The notes beneath the pieces are model-generated. The model had not been told where the DNA came from and did not search any database. It was given only the letters and a program-made list of their open reading frames with translations. 15,628 nt of DNA from Candidatus Neoflavobacterium equi. GTDB taxonomy: Bacteria; Bacteroidota; Bacteroidia; Flavobacteriales; Flavobacteriaceae. The position numbers were made by a program, and so were the translations under genes. The DNA lies in the NCBI GenBank assembly GCA_018065745.1, contig JAGHSS010000329.1, positions 1-15,628 of the forward strand, written 5' to 3'. Shown piece by piece: positions 8,397 to 15,628 of the stretch (position 1 is the stretch's first letter; each line of letters begins with the position of its first letter).

Positions 8397-9365
8397 TTGA
8401 AACAAAAAACAAACAAAATATTAAGCATAATACTCCCACTGACCCTGGGAGTATTTTTAGTTTATTATGCTTATAACCAGTTCAAACCTGAAGAGATTGA
8501 ACTGATCAAAAGTCACTTTATACACGCTGATTACAGCTTTATAGCACTGAGTTCTTTTTTCAGCTTCATCAGTTTGGCCTCCAGAGGATACCGCTGGAAG
8601 TACAGCTTGGAACACATGGGATACAAAACCCAATTTCACAACAATATCATGGCCGTGTGCATTGGCTATTTGATGAATTTAACCATACCAAGATCTGGAG
8701 AAGTATCCAGAGCTTTGGTATTAAAAAAATACAACGACATCCCATTTGACAAGAGTTTTGGATCCATCATTGCAGAACGTGTTGTTGATTTGGTTTTGCT
8801 GCTGTTATTTGTATCCATTGCCTGTCTGTTGCAATTTGAACATTTGAAAACCTTTTTGATGGAAACCATCCCTTTTGAAAAATTACTCCTCCTTGGTGGG
8901 GTTGGCATTTTGGGATTGTTGGTTTTTGTGTACTTTTTCTTCTACTCCAAAAACACTTTGGTACTCAAAATTAAAAATAAAATTAGCGGTCTTGTGGAAG
9001 GGGTATCCAGCATCTTCCAAATGAAAAACCGCAAGCAATTTTTATTTTTTACAGCAAGTATCTGGATATCCTATGTATTGACTTTCTATTTTGGAATGAA
9101 AACGATTGAAGAAACAAGTCATTTGCCGTTTGGTATCATGATGTGTGCTTTTGTGGTTGGAAGTTTGGCAGTCACTTTTACCAATGGTGGATTTGGGGCC
9201 TTCCCATTCATGATTGCTCAAGTCCTCTTACTCTTTGGCATTGCTCAAACAGCTGGTACTGCTGCGGGATGGATTTTGTGGAGCTCCCAAACTGGTATGG
9301 TGGTTGTTTTTGGAGGATTGTCGTTTTTATTGTTACCCTTGTTCAACAAAACAAAAAATTATTAA
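8397..9365 (+). CDS. Polytopic membrane protein, LPG synthase transmembrane-region family (UPF0104)
   Basis: This inner-membrane protein of 322 residues has about seven to eight hydrophobic segments, roughly at 9-25, 46-62, 83-97, 128-147, 162-183, 214-233, 245-262 and 270-315. It matches the family shared with the flippase half of MprF: PRSGEVSRALVLKKY (98-112), SIIAERVVDL (123-132) and GGFGAFP (264-270). It has no aminoacyl-phosphatidylglycerol synthase domain, so it should not be called MprF; a lipid-handling role is only inference. The start is unusual. An in-frame stop at 8388-8390 excludes any upstream start, no ATG occurs in frame before residue 74, and TTG at 8397 is the only plausible initiator. 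It comes one base after the panD stop, pointing to translational coupling. The same short spacing places it in the panC operon. Confidence 0.87.
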   Translation: MKQKTNKILSIILPLTLGVFLVYYAYNQFKPEEIELIKSHFIHADYSFIALSSFFSFISLASRGYRWKYSLEHMGYKTQFHNNIMAVCIGYLMNLTIPRSGEVSRALVLKKYNDIPFDKSFGSIIAERVVDLVLLLLFVSIACLLQFEHLKTFLMETIPFEKLLLLGGVGILGLLVFVYFFFYSKNTLVLKIKNKISGLVEGVSSIFQMKNRKQFLFFTASIWISYVLTFYFGMKTIEETSHLPFGIMMCAFVVGSLAVTFTNGGFGAFPFMIAQVLLLFGIAQTAGTAAGWILWSSQTGMVVVFGGLSFLLLPLFNKTKNY

Positions 9366-9398
9366 CTTGTAACTCTATAATTAACTAACCAACACCAA

Positions 9399-10631
9399 AT
9401 GAAAATAAAAATAATATTAGCTACCCTACTCTTACAAGTTGCAGCTTTTGCTCAAAAAACTACGGAAGCTTTTGAATCAAAAAAATTAGGCGTTACGCGT
9501 TCCATCTCTGTAGTATTGCCTCAGGGTTATGATCAGGATAAAAACAAGAAATACCCCATTTTTGTAGTTCAAGACGGTGACTACCTTTTGGACTTGATCA
9601 GCTCAAACATCCGCTATGGCGCATATTGGGATGAATATCCAGACTTTATTTTTGTGGGTATCAACCAAGGAAAAGACAGAAAAAACGACACTACATTTGA
9701 TCAAAATGGCTTGCCTGCAGAGGGTGGAGCATCCTATTTTGAATTCATCGGTATGGAGTTATTGCCTTATATAGAATCTAAATACCGCACCATTCCCTAC
9801 CGCGTTATTGCAGGTCATGGATTGACCGCTGCATTTCAAAATGCGTATTTATACAAAGACACGTCCATATTCAATGGATACATCAATTTAAGTCCTGAAA
9901 TGCCTACTGAAATGGAAAATCGCGTTGGTGATCGCTTTAAAGCTTTGACTGCACCCATTTTCTATTTCCTAGCTCAAGCAGAAGGAGATTTAAAACAAGA
10001 CAAGGCGCAAATTCAAAAATTAGACGCAAACATCAAGGCGTTGAAAAAAGAAAATATATACTACAATTTTGTAGACTACAAAGGATACAACCACTATTCT
10101 TATGTCAACCAAGCTATTCCAGATGCCTTACAATTTATGTTTAAAGGATATGAGCGCATCTCCATGGAAGAATTCCAAGCAAAAATTGCAACCTTGGAAA
10201 AAGGTCATACGCAGTATTTGGTGGACCGCTATGCTACCTACAAAAAGAAAACTGGCTATGCACCTCAAATCAGGTTGACTGACTTTGAAGCTATTGAAGC
10301 GGCAATTTTAAAAAATCAAAATTTTGAGGATTTAAAAACACTTGCTGACATTGCAGACAAAGAATATCCAAAAACCATGTTGGGAGCTTACCACCGCGCT
10401 TTGTATGAGGAAAAGATGAACGATTTTGATCGTGCTTACAAAGCATATATGAAGGCTTTCCAATTGGAACCGGTGCGCAATTTGACTAAAGAATTGATGG
10501 TTGACCGTGCTGAATTCTTTAAGAAAGAACTTAAAAACTACAAAGACAAAAGAAAAAACAGAGGAAATGAACCTGAAGAACCAATTTCAGAAACACCATC
10601 TGAAGGGGTTGCAGACACTCCTTTGCAATAA
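9399..10631 (+). CDS. Secreted esterase-fold (alpha/beta hydrolase) protein, probably without the catalytic Ser
   Basis: The 410-residue product has a signal peptide (1-18, ending AAFA before Gln19), so it acts outside the inner membrane. Residues 20-250 look like a putative esterase of the EsD/Fes type (PF00756): a strand-rich opening, KYPIFVVQDGD (51-61), a helix leading to YRVIAGHGLTAA (134-145), NGYINLSPEM (159-168) and KGYNHYSYV (228-236). In active members the elbow is G-H-S-x-G. Here it is G-H-G-L-T, so the nucleophile position is Gly141, although the equivalent of the catalytic His (His232) remains. A C-terminal extension (about 260-385) contains a TPR-like helix pair near 325-357, and the tail (389-410) is rich in Glu, Pro and Ser. 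It starts 33 bases after the membrane protein and is followed 6 bases later by radA. The substrate is unknown; it may be a non-enzymatic binding protein. Confidence 0.82.
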   Translation: MKIKIILATLLLQVAAFAQKTTEAFESKKLGVTRSISVVLPQGYDQDKNKKYPIFVVQDGDYLLDLISSNIRYGAYWDEYPDFIFVGINQGKDRKNDTTFDQNGLPAEGGASYFEFIGMELLPYIESKYRTIPYRVIAGHGLTAAFQNAYLYKDTSIFNGYINLSPEMPTEMENRVGDRFKALTAPIFYFLAQAEGDLKQDKAQIQKLDANIKALKKENIYYNFVDYKGYNHYSYVNQAIPDALQFMFKGYERISMEEFQAKIATLEKGHTQYLVDRYATYKKKTGYAPQIRLTDFEAIEAAILKNQNFEDLKTLADIADKEYPKTMLGAYHRALYEEKMNDFDRAYKAYMKAFQLEPVRNLTKELMVDRAEFFKKELKNYKDKRKNRGNEPEEPISETPSEGVADTPLQ

Positions 10632-10637
10632 AAATAT

Positions 10638-12002
10638 ATGGGAAAAGTAAAAACGGCTTTTTTTTGCCAGAGTTGTGGAACACAATATGCCAAATGGCAA
10701 GGTCAATGCAACGCATGTAAGGAATGGAATTCTATTGTGGAAGAGATTGTGGAAAAGGAAGAGAAATCCCCTTGGAAATCCACGTCACTGACTGAAACCA
10801 AAAAAGCGAGTAAACCGCTAAAGGTTAAAGAAATTGATTCCACAACAGAAGAACGCTACCAAACGGGCGACGCAGAACTGGACCGTGTTTTGGGTGGTGG
10901 TTTGGTTCCCGGTTCTTTGACGCTATTGGGTGGTGAACCTGGTATTGGAAAGAGTACGTTATTACTACAAATTTCCTTAAGACTCCCTTATAAAACACTT
11001 TATGTTTCTGGTGAGGAAAGTCAAAAACAAATCAAGATGCGCGCTGAGCGCATTGTGGACAACTCTGAAAACTGTTACATCTTAACAGAGACAAAGACCC
11101 AAAACATCTTTAAACAGATTGAGGAAATTGTTCCGGAAGTATTGATTGTTGACTCCATTCAAACACTGCAAACAGACTATATTGAAGCCAGTGCAGGTAG
11201 TATTTCTCAAATTAGAGAATGTACTGCTGAACTGATCAAATTCGCTAAAGAAACAGGAACTCCGGTCATCTTGATTGGACATATTACCAAGGATGGAACT
11301 ATTGCGGGACCAAAGATCTTGGAGCACATGGTGGACACGGTACTGCAATTTGAAGGAGACAGGAACCACATTTACCGCATTTTGAGGTCCTTGAAAAACC
11401 GTTTTGGATCTACCTCTGAAATTGGTATCTATGAAATGCAAGGAAGCGGGTTGAGAGAGGTGAGCAATCCCTCTGAAATTTTAATTTCAAGCAAAGGTCA
11501 AGAGCTTTCTGGAGCTGCAATTGCAACAACCATGGAAGGGATGCGTCCCATCATGATTGAAATTCAAGCTTTGGTGAGCACGGCTGTTTATGGAACGCCG
11601 CAACGAAGCACTACAGGATACAACGCCAAACGTTTAAATATGATCCTTGCCGTTTTGGAAAAGCGCGCAGGTTTCAGATTGGGTGCAAAAGATGTTTTCT
11701 TAAATATCACCGGGGGAATTACCGTTGATGATCCAGCCATTGACCTTGGCGTGGTCGCTGCCATTCTCTCTTCAAATGAGGATGTCGCTATTCCAAGTCA
11801 CTTTTGCTTTGCTGGGGAGGTGGGGCTTTCTGGAGAAATCAGACCAGTGAACCGCGTGGAGCAACGCATATTGGAGGCAGAAAAACTGGGATTTGAAAAT
11901 ATATTGGTTTCCAAAAACAATAAAATCACGTTGGAAAACACCAAAATCAACATCACGTTGGTTTCAAAAATTGAAGATGTAGTCAGTGCGCTGTTTACAT
12001 AA
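10638..12002 (+). CDS. radA: DNA repair protein RadA (Sms)
   Basis: RadA is a RecA-like, DnaB-type ATPase that promotes branch migration and processing of recombination intermediates. The 454 residues match the usual length. In order: a C4 zinc finger at the N-terminus (Cys10, Cys13, Cys24, Cys27), the ATPase core with Walker A GEPGIGKST (99-107) and Walker B VLIVDS (168-173), the RadA-specific KNRFG motif (253-257), and a Lon-protease-like C-terminal domain (about 285-454) that lacks proteolytic function in this family. The ATG at 10638 places the zinc finger correctly. It lies only 6 bases after the esterase-like gene and ends just before a strong terminator, so it closes the plus-strand operon starting at panC. 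A link to recX at the other end of the window is thematic only. Confidence 0.97.
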   Translation: MGKVKTAFFCQSCGTQYAKWQGQCNACKEWNSIVEEIVEKEEKSPWKSTSLTETKKASKPLKVKEIDSTTEERYQTGDAELDRVLGGGLVPGSLTLLGGEPGIGKSTLLLQISLRLPYKTLYVSGEESQKQIKMRAERIVDNSENCYILTETKTQNIFKQIEEIVPEVLIVDSIQTLQTDYIEASAGSISQIRECTAELIKFAKETGTPVILIGHITKDGTIAGPKILEHMVDTVLQFEGDRNHIYRILRSLKNRFGSTSEIGIYEMQGSGLREVSNPSEILISSKGQELSGAAIATTMEGMRPIMIEIQALVSTAVYGTPQRSTTGYNAKRLNMILAVLEKRAGFRLGAKDVFLNITGGITVDDPAIDLGVVAAILSSNEDVAIPSHFCFAGEVGLSGEIRPVNRVEQRILEAEKLGFENILVSKNNKITLENTKINITLVSKIEDVVSALFT

Positions 12003-12036
12003 ACAGAAACTCACTTCACAAAATTAAAAATCACCA

Positions 12037-12070
12037 AAAGATCGTTTCAATAGAAACGATCTTTTTTTTA
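12037..12070 (+). terminator. Rho-independent terminator after radA
   Basis: A perfect 13-bp stem pairs 12037-12049 with 12054-12066 (core GATCGTTTC/GAAACGATC) around a 4-base loop AATA and runs into an eight-T tract (12063-12070). It begins about 35 bases after the radA stop and ends the panC-to-radA run. An A4 on the other side gives weak symmetry. Confidence 0.92.
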
Positions 12071-12105
12071 TGATATTTTTTACATTATATACAAAGCAAT
12101 CTGCT

Positions 12106-12113
12106 ATTTTTAA
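12106..12113 (+). promoter_or_regulatory. Weak candidate promoter for the DUF4139 gene
   Basis: TATTTTTA differs from the Bacteroidota -7 motif TAnnTTTG only in the last base and lies 17 bases before the ATG at 12131. No -33 TTG is seen. A promoter is expected somewhere in 12071-12130 because a strong terminator lies just upstream. Confidence 0.25.
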
Positions 12114-12130
12114 TAAAAATATTACAAATC

Positions 12131-13720
12131 ATGAAAAGAATACTATGGACCCTTTTGGTGGTGGTGACCTTACCTACCTGGGCACAGAAAGCAAAATTCA
12201 GCTTGGCTGAGACCAAGGCGGTGCGCGTCTATTTCAACGGCGCAGAAATCAGTCAAAAGGCACAAGCAACGTTGCCTGTGGGAACATCAACCGTGGTCTT
12301 TAGCAATATTTCAAATTATGTCAATGACAACACCATACAAATTGGAGTACCCAATTACACCACGGTACTTTCCATGCAGTATACCAACCAGTATTTAGAG
12401 GAATATGACAGCAGTGCTGATTCCCCTTTGATAAAACCAGTAAAAGACAGCATTACCTTGTTGCAAGGACAACTTAAAAAAATTCAAAATCAGCTGGCTA
12501 CAGAGCAACAAGCCATTGATTTACTGGATAGAAACAAAGGCATTACAAGCAATTTTTCTGTTGCTGAACTGCAAAAGCTATTGCAGTATTACAAAACCCA
12601 ACGTGTGGAATTGCAGTCCAATGTGGATGCTCTGAACAAAAAACAGGAAATTGCATCTTCCAAATTGGAACAGCTCAAAACGCGTTTGCAAATCAACCAG
12701 CCCGACGGTTCTGAAAAAAGTAGGGGGAAAATCATTTTGACCGTAGAAAATAAAACAGCGGGACTCATTCCATTTGAGATCTCTTATCTCTCTCAATCTG
12801 CCTATTGGAATCCCTACTATGATTTGAATGTTGAAAACATCAACGCGCCTATTCAAATGCTGTACAAGGCTCAAATCACACAAAACACGGGAATTGACTG
12901 GAAAAATGTTGCGTTGAGTTTGAGCAGTGGAACACCTAATGAAAGCAATCAAGCCCCAGAATTGAATCCAAAATTTATTTATTATAGAGAGATTGAAGAT
13001 TACAACAGGGTTCAGTATCAATTAGAAAGAAGTACCCCTGGAGTAAAAGTAATGAAAGCCAAAGCGGCGAGCAATAGTGTGGCAATGAACGACCAAGTGG
13101 TGTCATCAGAATCACAGATGTCTTCTAATTTTGATATCAGCATGCCGTTTACAGTATTGTCAAACAATAAAAAGCACAGTGTGTTGTTGAAAAATTTCAG
13201 CATCCCAGCGATGTACCAATATTTTGTAGTCCCTAAATTAAATACCAATGTATACTTGATGGCCAATATCAAGAACTACAACGACTACAACATCTTGGAT
13301 GGAGAAGCCAACATCATGGTGGATGGCGTATATGTTGGAAAAACATATATTACAGCCAATGCAAGTGAAGAAGACTTGAAGTTGAGTTTGGGGAAAGACG
13401 CAAAGATTGCCGTGAACAGAACGTTGGTTGCAGACAAATCATCTAACAAGGTTATTTCAAACAAACGCGTGCGTGTATTTACTTATGACCTCACCATTAA
13501 AAACAACAAGAACCTAAAAGCAGATATACTGGTTGAAGACCAGGTCCCTCTGTCCCAAGACAAGGATATTGAAGTGAGCTTGATTGATCGCGACGGTGCT
13601 GATTACAATGCTGAGACGGGGAAACTTTCTTGGAAATTGAATCTGAAACCTAACGAAACTAAAAAAATCAGAATTAGTTATTCTGTAAAACACGATAAAA
13701 ACAAAGACGTTGAATTTTAA
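12131..13720 (+). CDS. Secreted DUF4140/DUF4139 (MuiA-like) protein
   Basis: The 529-residue exported protein belongs to the family often labelled 'mucoidy inhibitor MuiA'. Its biochemical role is unknown. A signal peptide covers 1-18 (LPTWA before Gln19). Residues about 25-110 fit the N-terminal DUF4140 domain (AVRVYFNGAEISQKA at 30-44, typical of its opening strand). Two coiled-coil helices follow (about 107-135 and 145-187). The DUF4139 beta-rich region then runs from about 198 to the end, with the characteristic YWNPYYDLNVE at 225-235 and a final segment LKPNETKKIRISYSVKHD. There is no membrane anchor or lipobox, so it is probably periplasmic. It is flanked by terminators on both sides and so forms a single-gene transcript. 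The name MuiA should be treated as a family label, not a function. Confidence 0.88.
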   Translation: MKRILWTLLVVVTLPTWAQKAKFSLAETKAVRVYFNGAEISQKAQATLPVGTSTVVFSNISNYVNDNTIQIGVPNYTTVLSMQYTNQYLEEYDSSADSPLIKPVKDSITLLQGQLKKIQNQLATEQQAIDLLDRNKGITSNFSVAELQKLLQYYKTQRVELQSNVDALNKKQEIASSKLEQLKTRLQINQPDGSEKSRGKIILTVENKTAGLIPFEISYLSQSAYWNPYYDLNVENINAPIQMLYKAQITQNTGIDWKNVALSLSSGTPNESNQAPELNPKFIYYREIEDYNRVQYQLERSTPGVKVMKAKAASNSVAMNDQVVSSESQMSSNFDISMPFTVLSNNKKHSVLLKNFSIPAMYQYFVVPKLNTNVYLMANIKNYNDYNILDGEANIMVDGVYVGKTYITANASEEDLKLSLGKDAKIAVNRTLVADKSSNKVISNKRVRVFTYDLTIKNNKNLKADILVEDQVPLSQDKDIEVSLIDRDGADYNAETGKLSWKLNLKPNETKKIRISYSVKHDKNKDVEF

Positions 13721-13729
13721 AAATCAAAC

Positions 13730-13766
13730 AAAAAAAGCGGCTGTACTAATGTACAGCCGCTTTTTT
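13730..13766. terminator. Bidirectional terminator, DUF4139 gene/ompA-like
   Basis: A perfect 16-bp stem pairs 13731-13746 with 13751-13766 (core GCGGCTGTAC/GTACAGCCGC) around loop TAAT. T6 follows on the plus strand and A7 precedes it (13730-13736), giving a U-run on the minus strand too. It serves both convergent transcripts. Confidence 0.95.
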
Positions 13767-13782
13767 ATTTATATGGTAGCTA

Positions 13783-14748
13783 TTAAATCTCGTTTAATAC
13801 CTTGTTTATCTCATCTAATTTTGGCGTCAAGATCACCTCAATTCTTCTGTTTTTTGCTTTTCCTTCTGAGGTATCATTGTCTCCAATTGGTGCAAATTCA
13901 CCACGACCTGCAGCTGTTAAGTTCTTTTTGACAATATTGTTATTTTCTTCCAAAATATTGATAATTGCCGTTGCACGCTTGGTTGATAAATCCCAGTTGG
14001 AACCTACTCCTCCTTGCATTACCCCTTGGAATTTGTCATTGTCAGTATGTCCTTCAATAAGCACTGCAATGTCTGGATTGTCTCCCAAAACTTTACCTAA
14101 TTCTACAATCGCTTTGCGTCCTTCTGTTCCCACAGTCCAAGAACCGGTTCCAAAAAGCAATTTGTTTTCCATAGATACATACACCTTTCCGTTTTTGTGT
14201 TCTACTGTAAGACCACGACCTTCAAAGGCGTTCAACGCTTTAGACAATTTGTCTTTCAACGCTTTCATGGTTGCTTCATGTTGCGCGATCAAGCTTTCCA
14301 ATTCATTAACACGGTCAGAACGGTCTTTGAAATCTTTGCTCAATTTATCTAAACGTGCTTTTTCTGCCGCCAACGCTTTTTCTTTAGCTTCTAAATCTGC
14401 CAAAAGCTCGCGGTTTTTATTCATGTTAGACGTTAGCGCGTCGTCAGAATTTTTTTCCAATGCTTTGTAAGAACTTTGAAGTGTTTTTAAATTGTTTGCT
14501 GAAGCAGCATAGTCATTGGCTAATTTATCGCGCTCTGCTTTTAATTTATCCAATTGGTCTTGCAACGCTTTTTTGTCAAGATCTAATTGATTTTTAGAAG
14601 CGTTTGCGCCATCCAATTCGTCACTCAACGTTCTGTTTTGTTGTTTTAAATCTGCAAATTGATTTTCAAGATCTGCATATACTTTTTTTGACACACAAGA
14701 AGTGGTCAATGCCATGGCTAATAAACCAAGCGATATTCTCTTTATCAT
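13783..14748 (-). CDS. OmpA-family peptidoglycan-binding lipoprotein
   Basis: This envelope protein ties the outer membrane to peptidoglycan. With the start chosen here it has 321 residues. The signal peptide MIKRISLGLLAMALTTS precedes Cys18, a probable lipidation site. A long heptad-rich coiled coil follows (about 26-176, many Lys/Glu/Leu). The C-terminal OmpA-like domain (about 190-310) has LIEGHTD (230-236), NWDLSTKRA (251-259) and KNRRIEVIL (299-307), including the Asp and Arg that bind diaminopimelate in this family. An upstream in-frame ATG at 14775 would add nine residues, overlap the xth stop and put hydrophilic residues ahead of a normal signal peptide, so I prefer 14748. This leaves 19 bases after xth, with which it is probably co-transcribed. 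A perfect terminator follows. Confidence 0.9.
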   Translation of the reverse strand: MIKRISLGLLAMALTTSCVSKKVYADLENQFADLKQQNRTLSDELDGANASKNQLDLDKKALQDQLDKLKAERDKLANDYAASANNLKTLQSSYKALEKNSDDALTSNMNKNRELLADLEAKEKALAAEKARLDKLSKDFKDRSDRVNELESLIAQHEATMKALKDKLSKALNAFEGRGLTVEHKNGKVYVSMENKLLFGTGSWTVGTEGRKAIVELGKVLGDNPDIAVLIEGHTDNDKFQGVMQGGVGSNWDLSTKRATAIINILEENNNIVKKNLTAAGRGEFAPIGDNDTSEGKAKNRRIEVILTPKLDEINKVLNEI

Positions 14749-14767
14749 AGTTATATTTGATTTTAAT

Positions 14768-15529
14768 TTATGCAATTTCTACTACTACTGGACAATGATC
14801 TGAGTGAACTGCATCTGGTAAAATGGACGCAGCAACCAAGCGATCACGCAATGGTTCACTCACCAAATTGTAATCAATGCGCCATCCTTTGTTGTTGGCT
14901 CTGGCATTGGCACGGTAAGTCCACCAAGAATATTGGTGTGGTTCTTTGTTAAAAACCCTCAAACTGTCAATAAAACCGTCTGTTATAAATGCATCCAACC
15001 AGGCGCGTTCTTCTGGTAGAAAACCAGAAACTTTGGCATTTCTGATGGGATCATGTATGTCAATGGCTTGGTGACAGATATTGTAATCACCACAAATCAC
15101 CAAATTGGGAATGCTTTGTTTGAGTGTTGAAATATACAACTTGAAATCATCCATAAACATAAATTTATGTGAAAGTCTGTCAGAATTTGTACCTGATGGC
15201 AAATACAAACTCATTACTGAAAGGGTATCAAAATCAACACGTACATTTCTTCCTTCAAAATCCATGTGTTCAATGCCCGTTCCATAAACCACATTTTTAG
15301 GTTCTGTTTTGGAAAGTATGGCTACACCAGAATAGCCCTTTTTTTGTGCAGAATAATAATACTGGTAAGGATATCCAGCCGCTGTTATTGCATCCACCGG
15401 AATTTGGTCTTGGGTGGCTTTAATTTCTTGTAAACAAATCACATCTGGATTCTCTTGTTGCAACCAATCCAAAAATCCCTTTGTAATTGCTGCACGAATG
15501 CCATTTACATTATAAGATACTATTTTCAT
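14768..15529 (-). CDS. xth: Exodeoxyribonuclease III
   Basis: This Mg-dependent endonuclease/exonuclease/phosphatase-fold enzyme cuts abasic sites and removes 3' blocks in base-excision repair, in the cytoplasm. The 253 residues are complete, and all catalytic motifs are visible: NVNGIRAA with Asn7, LQEIK with Glu35, YLPSG with Tyr109, GDYNI with Asp148 and Asn150, RIDY with Asp219, and SDHCPV with Asp244 and His245. Its MKIVSYNVNG start is the standard one for the family. It leads the two-gene minus-strand unit with the OmpA-like gene. Because the ApeX/XthA distinction cannot be made by eye, I use the general symbol xth. Confidence 0.96.
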   Translation of the reverse strand: MKIVSYNVNGIRAAITKGFLDWLQQENPDVICLQEIKATQDQIPVDAITAAGYPYQYYYSAQKKGYSGVAILSKTEPKNVVYGTGIEHMDFEGRNVRVDFDTLSVMSLYLPSGTNSDRLSHKFMFMDDFKLYISTLKQSIPNLVICGDYNICHQAIDIHDPIRNAKVSGFLPEERAWLDAFITDGFIDSLRVFNKEPHQYSWWTYRANARANNKGWRIDYNLVSEPLRDRLVAASILPDAVHSDHCPVVVEIA

Positions 15530-15548
15530 AAGACAATTTATACGCTAT

Positions 15549-15556
15549 CAAAAATA
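15549..15556 (-). promoter_or_regulatory. Candidate promoter -7 element for xth
   Basis: On the minus strand this reads TATTTTTG, a full match to TAnnTTTG, 19 bases before the xth start at 15529, leaving a short leader of about 12 bases. A TTG lies upstream (15570-15572 as CAA on the plus strand) but at only 13-base spacing. Sequence from 15557 to the window end is A-rich with no gene visible. Confidence 0.5.
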
Positions 15557-15628
15557 TATAAAAAAGAAGCAATATAGCATCTGTAGTAAAAAAACAAGTT
15601 AAAAAATACTATATTAACAGAATACAAA

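Noticed and set aside
8397..9365. MprF (lysylphosphatidylglycerol synthase)
   Set aside because: Only the membrane half is present. There is no C-terminal aminoacyltransferase domain, so the enzymatic name is not supported.
9143..9388. 81-residue open frame on the plus strand
   Set aside because: Out-of-frame overlap with the end of the membrane protein. The Trp/Cys-rich translation is typical of a shifted frame, and the membrane protein motifs continue in their own frame, so it is not a frameshift.
11082..11441. 119-residue open frame on the minus strand
   Set aside because: Antisense to the RadA ATPase core. The conserved protein on the other strand explains the sequence.
12578..13021. 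147-residue open frame on the minus strand
   Set aside because: Antisense to the DUF4139 gene, with an Ile/Phe/Asn-rich composition unlike real proteins here and no recognisable motif.
13802..14470. 222-residue open frame on the plus strand
   Set aside because: It lies wholly antisense to the OmpA-like gene. Its Ser/Leu/Phe-rich translation is what the reverse of a Lys/Glu/Leu coiled coil gives, and there is no start signal or family resemblance.

Overview
The window is a stretch of ordinary chromosomal backbone from a member of the Bacteroidota, most likely family Flavobacteriaceae. The evidence is AT-rich DNA, flavobacterial protein signatures (a DUF4270 lipoprotein, a single-domain GT5-like protein beside panC, atpD-atpC standing alone), A-rich ribosome-binding regions without Shine-Dalgarno motifs, and several matches to the Bacteroidota -7 promoter motif TAnnTTTG. 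I cannot name a genus. No mobile element, CRISPR array, tRNA, rRNA, defence locus or phage gene is visible.

Layout from left to right: recX (+) is followed by a compact GC-rich structured element and a bidirectional terminator. On the minus strand come atpD-atpC (F1 beta and epsilon), with a clear promoter in front of atpD. Next on the minus strand is a tightly packed cluster read as GT5-like protein, DUF4270 lipoprotein, glmS. A short divergent promoter region (7072-7181) separates it from a plus-strand run panC, panD, membrane protein, esterase-like protein, radA, which has small gaps and ends at a perfect 13-bp terminator. A separate plus-strand gene for a secreted DUF4140/DUF4139 protein follows. 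It meets the minus-strand pair xth-ompA tail to tail at a perfect 16-bp bidirectional terminator.

Functions: the set is housekeeping. It covers ATP synthesis (atpD, atpC), amino-sugar supply for peptidoglycan and lipid A (glmS), pantothenate/CoA synthesis (panC, panD), recombination and repair (recX, radA, xth) and the cell envelope (DUF4270 lipoprotein, OmpA-like lipoprotein, DUF4139 protein, polytopic membrane protein).

The points most worth a second look are the structured element after recX, which has mutually exclusive hairpins and a possible H-type pseudoknot, and two apparent 'enzymes' that lack key catalytic parts: a GT5 N-domain without its second half and an esterase fold with Gly in place of the nucleophilic Ser. 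I found no convincing new multi-gene system. Every gene family except the RNA-like element is recognisable.
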